Assembly: GCA_947561585.1 (NCBI GenBank)
Contig: CANNZV010002596.1
Coordinates: 1-64,000 of the forward strand
DNA: 64,000 nucleotides
Direction: 5' to 3'
DNA from: Caprella mutica
Taxonomy: Eukaryota; Arthropoda; Malacostraca; Amphipoda; Caprellidae
Shown: in pieces, positions 23,001-35,000 of the stretch
How positions within the stretch are numbered: the first letter of the stretch is position 1
Layout of the letters: every line of letters starts with the position of its first letter
Program-made: the position numbers and the translations under genes
The notes under the pieces: generated by a model
Database searches by the model: none
The model's input: only the letters and a program-made list of their open reading frames with translations
What the model was told of the DNA's origin: nothing

Positions 23001-26000
23001 CCTGTTTGGAAGTAGGATGAAATTAATTAGACGAATTAGATAAAACTGTTAAACTCTATTAAGATTATCGGTGGATTTTTCCCCTTTGAAAATAGTAATA
23101 TTCTAGCAACGTCTGTGATTTTCTAGCTAGCTATTTATTCCTATATTTCATCAAATTTTTGGTGAATCGTTGGCTAAATAGAGAAAAAATTGGTCGATTA
23201 ACCAATTTATTGGTAATGCTGGTGGATTTTAATGGTAAATTATGCTAAATTCCATTCCAACTAAAATAGTATGGCTCATAAACTCTCCATTTATTTCTCC
23301 AATAGAAACCAAATTTTTCTTCAATTTCAATTTAAATGATGAAATTAGGTATCATTAGTTTTCTCCAAAATAACATTGTAGCATACATAGATGAAAAATA
23401 GATATTTCTCACCATTTGCAATTGAAGTGCTCAAAATAACTGTCACAAACTCGCCATTAAAATAGAGAGTTTGGACATGCTTTATTACATGGGTTACATA
23501 GGAATCAATTCAAAATCTCCCGCAGCTAAAGTAACGGTTACATAGGAATTATTTCAAGATCACTGGCAGAGATATTAAATTTCTAAAGTAGGGCTCAGAG
23601 CCTCAGATTTGTATTTTGTCGCAGAGAGTCTTGGGGAAAATGTTCCATATTCTGCAGTCTGGCTATGCTACATTATTTTGGAAAGAATTTATGATAATTT
23701 GCTCATTTTGGAGAGAAATTTAGCTTCTTTGAACTTTGGGGATAGCTGGAGAGTTTATGAGACATACTAATATTAGTAATTTTACAATTTACTTGGTTGT
23801 CTGATGAGGTTCTAATAAATGAGTGATAAAAATTAAAAAGCACTTTTTTCCCTTATAAAATAACTTGGATGTTAAAGGATTTGAAGCTCAAATTTACAAT
23901 CACAAACTCGCCAATGTATTGGCGAGTAAGTAAGGACATACTGCCAGTCTGTAGAAACTAGTGAAGTGTTCATAGAGATCTCTTATACTGTTCCTAGCAA
24001 AATTAATGTAAGTATAGGGATTAATTCAGAAGTGTTTGTAGCAAAATCAATGTCAATATAGGAATTAATTTAAAATTGTTCAGACAGAATATCCCAAATA
24101 TTTCCCATATTCTGCAGACTGGACACACTGTATTACCTGGTTTGTACTTTTTATGATCATATGATGCAAATATATCAACCAAAATAGTATAGGCTTCAAA
24201 TTAGGCAGCTAGGCTAAATCGACTACTCACTATGTGACGTCTAGTCAGGTAGTCTACATAGGTATAAGGTTATAGCTAATACTCACCAACAACTGAAAAT
24301 GCTTCCTTATTCATATTCTTTCTTTGTGGAGACTGTGGAGTCTAGAAACAAAATTGTAGCAAAATCACTTTTCACAAATAGGTAGTAGGTCCATTGCATG
24401 GATCAGTGTAAATTCATCGCGGGTAAATTCATCGCGGTAAATTCATCGCATGGTAAATTCATTGCGTGGTAAATTTATCGCATGGTAAATTCATCGCATG
24501 GTAATTTCATCGCAGGTAAATTCATCGCATAATAAATCATCGATGACATATAAAAGGAAGGTAGATAATACAAATAATAGAGAGGTAAATAAAAGATGAT
24601 TTTTTTATAAAGACATTGAAACGTTACAAACAATATGGTGCACCGACAATTGGGCCCCAGGAAAATTGGGCTCACGACAATTGAGCTCCAAAACAATTGA
24701 ACCCAGAAAAAATGAACATAAGACATAATAAAGAAGTGTTAATTTTTTATTACTAGGGTAGTGACAATACTATCTTTGAAATATGTTTTATATTCGCTAA
24801 AAATATGTTTGTAATTTTTAAATTCGTTTGATATACTTGGTAAGGTGTATATTAGCAAACCCGTAATCTCATGTTTCGGTGTAATGAAAATCTTTGAAGT
24901 ATTTAAATAATTTTTATATATTAACTTGAATCATGTCATGTGAATTTTAAAGATTTTCGATACATTGAACTAAGAAAAATTGAAGAGTTGTAGGGATAAA
25001 ATGAGATTGTGAAAATACCTTTTGTAATACTAATTCATGAAACTCTTCTATATTGAACAATGAACAGGTTTCAACAAATTCACATTAACTTTAATTGGAC
25101 TTGTATATTCCAATAATGTCAGCATGTCTTAGGAGGATCATGGCCTTTTTTAAATATCCACATTCTTATTTTCTTTTGTCTCTTCATCCAAAATAGCTAC
25201 ATTCTTATTTGCTATTGGCTTCATCCTAACTCATTCACTATACAGGAGTTAACTATAGAGATACTGTAACTAGGAAATATGTTGCTTACATGAACTATCT
25301 CAGAACAGAAAATTATAGTAATTTAAAAGAATAAAACCATTTATTCATGAAATGAATATGTTCTAAGATATATATTTTTCATAACAAGAATGTTGTTTCC
25401 ATATTAGGAATATTCTATAGTTTAATTATGCTCAAGACTACATTTTTATACCAAACGGATATTGTCACATCCCTAGTTATTACGGTAGCAATGGTCTTAA
25501 ATTAAGTTAATACTGTCGACTCTGAAAAATTGGGCAACTACTATATTGGTCCTTGGGCCCAATTGTGCGGGGTGCAATTGTCGTGGGGCCTAATATTGTG
25601 CTGGGCCCAATTGTCTGTGCCCAATTCTCGTGGCCCAATTGTCGGTCCGTTAGTAAGCAAACCGTTAATATTAAAGATTAAATTCTACCGTTACAACTGC
25701 ACCAAAAATATATCTAAATTACTTTTAAAAATATAAATTGTAATCAATACCTCTCAATTAATTAGAAAACCTGCTTCTAATTTACTGGGCTGATCATATT
25801 TTTGTTTTGCTGATCATATTTTCAAAGAGGTGTAGCATTTACAGTTATGATGTTCTTCAAACTATGAGTAGCTACCCAAATATGTAATTTGAGAGATATT
25901 AAAAATTTTAATTAAAGAAAAGTATTCATGACTATAAAATAATAAATTAATGCAAGTATACTCACATATTAAATATTTTAAATTAAATAGTAATTGAATG

Positions 26001-29000
26001 ATATACATGCGAAAATTATATGACATTCTATTACTAAAATCCAATCATTTAAAATAAACTAACATCACAGATTCGTACAAACAAGTTACCCTAATCCAGC
26101 GAAAAAAAAGTGAGGTCGGCCATGGCTGTCTATAGTTGATCAGGCCAGATTCCCGAAAATAACAGCTGTTGAAAGTGGTCCTAAAAATCAAAACAAACCG
26201 CGAACTCAGTCTGTGTCCATTTTTTATAATTTGCCTATTTAAGCAACTTTTAGTTATGTAATGATAAAATAAACTATACCAATGGATTTGTAATTTGTCA
26301 ATTACTATAGTAGTGCTTTTTTAACTGATCTGATCGTATTTAATCCATTTAAAAATCGTATATATACACAAGAGCTTGATGGCGATTCAATAAAAAATGG
26401 TGGTTGTCCTCGCATTATTTTACTGTTTAAACCAATTTAGAGTGGTCTGACGATAGTTCTAATAGGGAATGAAAATATTGCCAAAGGCATGATTGATAGG
26501 ACTGAAGTTTTTTTTCGATTCTTTTTATCTGTAACTGCTAAAATTAATGAATTTAAAATAGAACTGACTGAATCATTCATATACCTAAGTCCCTAGTCAG
26601 CTAGGCTAAAAAACATCTTCCAAAATTAAAAACAGAACAGATCAAATATATTTTCTTCATAGATATTAAGTAACTACCTACATAATTAATGTTTTAAATA
26701 ATATGATAAGACTGTCAGAAAGAGATTTTGATAACAAATATAAAATTCTGGGTCCACTTCCCAGTTTCCCCACTACTACTGTGACTAGCCTACTGTCAGG
26801 CTGCAAAAGTATCTAACAGAAATTACTTACAAAAGAAAGTAGATGTGCTGAATAATAATGAGATGTTATTTTACCTATTGATTCAATTTGATTGATGAAA
26901 TACATATGACACCATCAGGTCATCAAATTCAAATAAAGACATAGCTAGTAGCTCTGCTCTATATCCTATGAAAAATTTAACTAGAGAATCTCTCTGTGCT
27001 TAACTATAAGTTACATCATTCATCTCAGATAAAAATAGAGTGAATAGAAAAACATTTGAAATTGATTGTACTGGTAATTTACTGATTGTATAACTCAGTG
27101 AAGTTCACAATGTATACTATTTACTGTTCTTTTCAGAAATCCATGTAAAAAATCATGTAGTTAAAGCCTAAAGGTACTGCAAGTAATGTAAAGGTATTAC
27201 ATCTAATCTTGAAAACCTATGCTCTAACTCATCTACTATTTCGGTGAGTTGTTTATAATAAAACCATCATGACTTAGCCACAATATGTATTACCCTTTTC
27301 ATTCCTAAAACTTCATTATTAAATGATTCAAAAATAATTATGTATTAATCTTTATTCATTATATTTGAATGTCAAGTTATTTATACTAAAATTTATTAGG
27401 TTTTTCAGAACTTCTGCTAAATTAAGGTCCTCAAACATATCAAGTGAAATAAATTTGCTGCTGCCCTCCAAGGAACGAAGCCTATGAAGGTAAAGACGAC
27501 CAGAAATCATTTATATATGGCTTTAGGACAACTGGTACCTGGACAACTCGTACCAGGACAACTGGTATACAGGACAACTCGTACCCGGACAACTGGTACC
27601 CGATTTTCATAATTTCGTGTTAAATGCACCTAATTATAATAACTGAATAAAATACAAGTCCGATTTTCAAAATTTAGTTAAATGTACATAATTATAATAA
27701 AAATTAAAGGCATAATAAAATAACCAATTTTTTTTATTGCAATGAAACATATATAAACTGACAAATCAAATGAGGATAAAATAGGAATTTTTATAGAGAC
27801 TACAATATAGACTACATTGATCTCACTTCAAGAGTCTTCCATTTCATGACATATATTTTCAAACATAATACGCGAAAAATATATTAGAACCAACAGTGCT
27901 ATTTTAATTAAATTAACCTCTTTTAATATACTTAAGTAAGCAAAGTTAAATTTACCATGCGATGAATTTACCACGCGATGAATTTACTATGCGATGAATT
28001 TACCACGAGATGAATTTACTATGCAATGAATTTACGGCGATGAATTTACCGGATACCCCATTGCATTACCATGATTAATTGATTGTTTAAAAAACTGCAT
28101 ATTTATTTTCTAGGCACCATTGTAGAAAAATAATATCATATTGTATAGTTTTATTAGTAGTTGATCAAGAATTATGAAGTTGAATAGCATTTCGGATAAT
28201 CTATCAATGTTTACATCACTGTTTGTTTACATTTTTGCTTCAGAATTTGGCGCTCAGTTGTCTGAGTTCCATGATTGGTGGAAACATCCGCCATCTTGAA
28301 TGACGTCACGACCTCCAAGCTCCGAAATTTATATTATAGCGTTGTCTTAACTACCCTATTCTATAAACTGTGGCGCTAACGATTCCGTTACAACCTCAAT
28401 GTTGTATCAGAAACGAGAGAGAGAGTGCCATGTTCCACCTAACTCATCTATAGCCTACCCAAAAAAACATTGCATGGTTGGCCCAACTACGGGTACCATT
28501 GGTTCAACAGTGGCAGCAACGGGCGATGTCTTGCCGGTGCTAAGAGGCATTGGCCCAATGCTGGCTGCCGATGCTTAACCAACAAGATCCTAGCCTTCAT
28601 TGGCCCAATGTTAGCTGCCAGATCATAGCCAATTGACATTGTGGCCATCATCGGCAAGCATCCACATGAAATGTATATAAATGAATTTTTTTTAATCTGT
28701 GATATTGTTGACATGTTACATAAAATTGATTCTAAATAATTAATTTTAATATTGTAATGTATTTTTCAAATTTATTTAGATAAAGTTATAGCCTAATCAA
28801 ATTTATAATCTTTGTGTTTTTCATATAAGTATACTAATGGTAGTTTATTAATATATTATGATGTAATACCTGAACAGTATATTGATAATTGAAATGATTA
28901 ATAACATGATCAAATTAATCGAATTGTATACCGAATCGTCAATGAAGATTCCATATTTTAGGGAAATTCCATTTTCATAAGATTTTAGACCTGAGGTCTG

Positions 29001-32000
29001 AGGAACATATTATAGAATATGGAGGCGCATGGTTCTTCACACTTGCATTTTTGAGCGAACCAAGAACTCATTAAACAGAATAAGAGAGAGTTAACATATT
29101 ATCATATCCTGAATACATCCTCAAAAAAACTTAAGACATTTTTTTTATAGTAGTCGTCGGTGTCATTTTTGTAGGTGGGCTGTAGCGCTGAGTTCCTAAC
29201 TTCTAAGCATGCTGTAGATTAATATAGTACTTAGGGTCACGCAGGTAAATTGCGGTTTTTTAATTTATAATTGCAGCCCTCTTAAGAGTCTCTAAATCAT
29301 TCTGAACCAAAATTACAATAAAATGTTGCATAGCTATCAAAAGAAGCGCAGTGCACGTTATAATTCATTAATTTAAGTTTTAACGTGTGTTTTGAAGCTA
29401 TGATGTTTCTGTTGTTAAAGGCTGCAGTTAGTTAGTTTTATAAAACAGATGGCACTTCATCTGTTCAATAGTCAGGCTGAATCATAACTCATTTACTATA
29501 AAGGAGTTCTACTATAAACTGTTTTATTCTATTTTATTGACTGAAAGTATTTTTTTGTTATAAAGATTTATTATTTATATATCGTGAGGATTGTGTTGTT
29601 TATCATTTCGATGTTGATTTAATTTATTAAAATGTCTGGTTAAAATGTGTACTTTTATTTACCTAATTGAGATTCATTTTAAAAATAAATCCTAGTTTAG
29701 ACTAGAGCGGTTAGCAACGGCATGACACCGTCAGCAGTAGCTATGCCATCATTGGCCAGTGCTGGCCCACAGTAAAATACAGTTGGCTTTAGAGCGGTTA
29801 ACATAGGCATGCCGTCGTCAGCCGTTGCTATGCCATAATGGGTCAATGCTGGCCAGAGGTGCAAAAGGCATTGGCCCGACGTTGGCACAGAGATGGCCCG
29901 ATCTGGCACGGTTGGTTTGCCGACGTTGGACCACCGCCTTATTCAACGGCCGGCCGTAATGGCCCAACACTGCAATGCTTCTGGGGTAAATATTCACCAA
30001 TTAATCTTCTTACATAAATTGAATGTCCAAAGATGAGAAAATTATTTGAGCAAAATGATCAGATACCTAAAGTATTTTGCATAATTAATTATTCATCAGC
30101 TGTTTAGTACAAGCCTGAACTGTCGCTAGGGTGACGTCATATGTGAACTGTGACGTCACCCACACGACATAGAGGAACGACTACGCATATAAATTGTTGT
30201 GAAGTCGCTACTCGCCTTCCTCTCACTAGAACTTCCTTGACTTAGCCGTGTTTACATTGTCAGTCGGCACCCAGGTATTTCCCAAGGGATTCACCACAAG
30301 TGTAGAATTTCACCATGTAACACAGTTTTCGCACTGAAATTGAAAAACGGAGTGTTCGTTCGAATCACCACACTGTCGGATAGTGGTATCAAAGACTTTG
30401 GTGGTATTTTTCAGCGAGTTGTTAGTAATAGGAAGAGGTGGGTGTGCGAGGTTCCACAGCAACTTTCTCCTTTTTTATAGCGAGTCGTTTGAGACCTTCT
30501 CACAGCTAAACAAAGACTCAGAGCATAGCCACTATTAACCACACTGACGTACTGTAGTACCGTTTGAACACTTTTGTGGTGACAGTGTCAAATGGTCAAT
30601 AATCAGTACACGTATTCCCTAGGTTGTGACTGACAATGTAAACACGGCTTAAGCCCCGTCCAGACGCTCCGACAAATGCCCTGAGTTTGGAAATACTTTT
30701 GCTCGGGCGAACACGGGCAATCTCATTTCTGCCTGTGTTCGCGTCCAGACGAGAGCAACATGATCAGGAAACTGAAATGTCCGTGTTCGCGATTCTGCAT
30801 AAATAATTCATTGGAAAAATATCATATGTTGTTGATGATAGTTAATACCTAATAATTTAGCGATTTTAGAAACATGCATTTATTTAAAAAATGATTAACT
30901 AGGTACCTATTGGATGTAAAATATAAATTCTCACCGAGGTACACCTACCCAGCTGATTATATAATATAAATGCGTAATTAGATAACTAGACGATATATAA
31001 CATAAATATATATCTAGGTATTTTATTTAGCCCATTATATACCTAATATAAATATTTACCTAGATATCTAACCTGAGTTACTTATAGTATAATACCTAGT
31101 ACCTATCTAGAAAAACGTCTCGGTAATCAGACACTCCTAGAACTCGCAAAGTGGGAGTTATCGTAGATCATGATAGGTCTATCAAAATTTAAATTTCCTT
31201 TATCTACCTATACGTTTTACGCTCACTTCTAAATACTGTTTCCTATAAGCCTTAAATAGAATACTGTATGTTTACTAGTTAGATGTTACCTAGTAAAATT
31301 AGGAAAAACAACCAAATAATTCATACCTATTTATAGGCCGGGTAAGTACCAAGTTATGGGACGGTTCCACATTTACAGAAAAGTAAGAAAGAAAAACTAA
31401 TGATTACAATGAGAGTTAAATGATAATTAAAATAGCTACCTATAATATTTAGGTATACTACGTGTCCGAAAATGTGGAACTGTTCGATAACTCGGAACTT
31501 TCCCTAGTCAGTAACTAATATGTAGATAACTAATCACATTTATTCTAAAAAATACAAAAATTTATTTACAAAAATCTCAATCAAATAATATAAATAGACT
31601 ACTAAATAATTCATTCAATCTTTCATATCTAAAATGAGAGTAATTATCAAATTTACTCCATATATCACAAATATTCATTCAAATAACAGTCGCGAACACT
31701 TGTTCGGGGACAAATTTATCCAACATGTTGAAAGTCACTGACAGTTTCGCTTCTTGTGTTCGGGGACAAATTTGCCTGCCATATCGCAGACAAATTTGCT
31801 CGCGAACACCTGATTTCAGAGAAATCTGGGCATTTGTCGGAGCGTCTGGACGGGGCTTCAGAGGCACATCCACTATTCACCACACAGTCCACACTGACGT
31901 ACTCTAGTAGCTACCGTTTGAACACTGTCATGATGACAGTGTCGAATGCTCAGTCAACACCGCTGCTATTCCCTAGGTTGTGACTGATAATGTAAACACA

Positions 32001-35000
32001 GCTTTACACTGTGTTCATATTAAAACAGTTATAATGTGAATTATCTAATATGGTGGAAAGTTAAATATATCAATGTAACTCACACCCTCTTATGTCGTTC
32101 AAACTCTTTTCCGTGTTCGTAATGGCTAGTCTGAATCCTGGATAACTGGAGCAATGTTCCACACATCCATTTCGTGTGTACATATCTGCTGACGAGAAAT
32201 AAGTGTAGCCTTCACTTCCAGAAGTCACTGTTAGGTTTCCGTAATCTGATATGGAAAAAAAAATGTAAATGATTTTTATTATACCTTATGTTGGAAGTCT
32301 GAAAGTAAGGGTCTGTATTAGAGCAAAGTTTTCTCCCATAAGTAAGAAGACAGGAGAATGACATGATAGCGAAATTATAAAAGGTTAACATAGTCCTCCA
32401 CCAACATTAATGTCTCATCTGGTTAGACTAGTTAGGGGGAATATCCAGAAAAAAGGAGACGGTAATGAGAATTTAAGTAAGCGAGCAGGACATAAGGTAG
32501 GATTGTGAAATTTGTGTCAAGGAACCCAATAACCAGATTGAAGGAAACAGGATACACGCAGTTTCTTAAAGTGGTTTGGTGGAATGGGGCAGCGTGATTA
32601 ACCTGATGAAAGATTACGTTAAATTTCCTCGTTAATAGAGGCTCTGTGACAAAGCAACACCGCAGCTCTTTTACCCTTATAGAGCCCTATATATTTATAA
32701 TTTTCGAGCCACTGAACTATAATAAAAAAATTATTTATTAGAAATGTGATTGTTTGCGTAACTAACCCATGAAGACAATCATTGCACCGTGATCTTGAGT
32801 GGTAACCGCCCATTCTTCTGAAAAATCTTTTTCAAATAAGTTTTTGTCCACAGGTTTCGCAATGAGAGTGCAGCTTCCGGAAGATGAAATAGAATAGGCT
32901 CCACACTCTGACGAACTGTGACACAGGTTCTTGCATACGCCTAAGTATACAGGACAAGCAAATCGAATGAAATTAGTTATATAGTAATTGATGTAGTTAG
33001 TAACAGAAACAGTTATTAGAAAATATTTTCTGAGATTTTATTTATGTTTTCTATGCTATTAATGGATCCGCTTTGATATTTATAAAACTTTATTCAATGG
33101 AAAATAGATGGAAACAGATACTCAATTACAAATATACACGAGCGCTTTCGTTAGATGAAGTATCATCAGAAGTCATGTTGGTATATGTCTCTTAATAATG
33201 TGTCATTGGCCCGTATGTTAAATCAGGCACTAGCACTTTGAAGTAGCAATACACACTACAGACCATAGTGCGACGCGAGATTTTAATTTGAAGTGCCCAC
33301 TTTCATACTATTCTCCATGGCCCTGGACCATGGATCTATTTGGTTTTCATTAAGAGGACCGAACATGAGAAAATCGCATAATCTCATCATTCTTTTTTAT
33401 TGCGTAAATAGTTGCCTATTAACCTTCTACATGATTGTGTAAAATATCAGAGCTGTAGAGTAACTCTAACCCCCTGGAGAGATGGATAAAGGGAAGGGGG
33501 GCGACGCGGGGGTTGGGGAGTCATTATACACTCTAAACACGTTAAAAACGATCTCTCAGCCAATTATAATTCGAAATAATTAATTATCTCGCTATGGGAG
33601 GTAATAGGGGAGGATGGTAATCAATGGGACAAAAAACCAAGAAAAATTGATATTTCATTTACTATAATACGAGTAGGATGCTACTTGTCAGATTATCAAA
33701 CTTTGAACTGTATTTTCCAGTAGTTCAAAAAGCTACAAATATTGGTATTCAGCAGGGTACAGGAACCAAAACGGTATAGTAACTAGTAGACAACACAAAA
33801 ATTTGACGTCACCAGAACAACACATTCCTTGTTTTTTACCGAGCGGCTCATAATTCCTCGTATTTGCATGTTAAATATCGAGAAGCTTAATGTCATTTTA
33901 TAAGGGTTTTGTGTGAAAGAAAAGTGAAAATGGCGATTGAATCTCAAAGTTGAATATTTAGATTTAATTTAAGTGTGTTTTATTGTTTATATCTTTAACT
34001 TATCTGTAAAAACTAGGTTCTTGAACATATGCTACCTAGGAGCCTAAACTAGTGCTAGTTAACTTCTCAATTGTAGTTCCTATGAATAACAGTTAAGTAA
34101 AAAAATAATGGAAATACACTTTGCCTAGTTAGTAATTGATAAGAAATTTTTTTTTAGAAGTGACTAAGTTTAAGTAGGTTTTCCCATGTTTCAAAGTGTT
34201 GTCAGAGTCGCCATTTCCAGTCATCCGGTGATCACGTCAAACTAGATTCGATCAGCCGATTACCATACCCTATATGTTACTGTATCCTGGTATAGAGAAA
34301 CATACAACTCTTACAATTTTGAAGCTACGGCATTAGTTTTTTTGCATTCGATTTTCCAGGGAATTCTTTAGAAAACGTTTTCCTTTGAATTTTGATTTTC
34401 GAATTTGTTTTCAAAATTTAGAATTTCAGAAAAAAAAATCCATTTATTTATGTTTTCCCATGTTTTTTTCGTAAACCAATTCAAAATCGAAATTCAAAGG
34501 AAACAGTTTTGTAGATAATCTCTTGGAGAATTGAATGCAAAAAAAAACCAATGCCGTAGGTTCAAAATTGTACAAGTTGTATGTTTTTGATAAAAAATCG
34601 AAATACGTTCGAGATTCGAATAACTCGTTTTCTATGGGTCTAATCAAAAAAAATGTCATGAACAAAAACGATAGAGAATTCAATTTTACATTAGGCTACT
34701 AAGTTTCAGAACCGTAGCTTCATTAATAAAAATATTTTCAAAACCAAGTACGGTTCCGTTAAAGGCATCATCAGGATATAACGACAGGAACGACCGCTCA
34801 TGAATATAAGCTTCTATTTATATCTAAGAAAATTGTGAAATTTAATAATTATATACATAAATTTCCCAAGAACAAGAGAAGAAGTACAACAAGCTGAACA
34901 AATTTAGGGTATGCAAATACTCACCCTTATGCCATTGGTGTGATTGATGAAACTTTGATTCGATCCTGACAATTACATTGTAAATGTATTTCATTGATAC

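Larger units (their letters stand above)
24399..28057. mobile_element. GGTAAATTCATCGC motif-array element, copy 2, inverted
   Basis: The left side starts TGGATCAGTGTAAATTCATC and the right side ends GAATTTACCGGATACC, exactly the reverse of copy 1. A perfect 8-bp repeat CCATTGCA flanks it (24391-24398, 28058-28065). It contains the nested GACAATTGGGCC element and then, from about 26118 to 27945, roughly 1.8 kb that copy 1 lacks. That part includes an orphan GGACAACTGGTACC array at 27533-27605. Confidence 0.85.
14091..32083 (-). other. Lectin intron 4, 18 kb of nested mobile elements
   Basis: GTGAGT donor at 32083, TTTTTGCAG acceptor at 14091. It holds most of the motif-array, Harbinger-like and fold-back elements of the window, on both strands, some nested two deep. 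Two candidate exons lie inside (22858-23001 and 24287-24341), but their phases do not fit between exons 4 and 5. Confidence 0.65.

Noticed and set aside
22858..24341. Inclusion of the 22.9- and 24.3-kb candidate exons in the lectin transcript
   Set aside because: Their phases (0-0 and 0-1) cannot be placed between phase-1 exons 4 and 5 without a stop, whereas direct joining of 4 to 5 gives an uninterrupted lectin-like domain.
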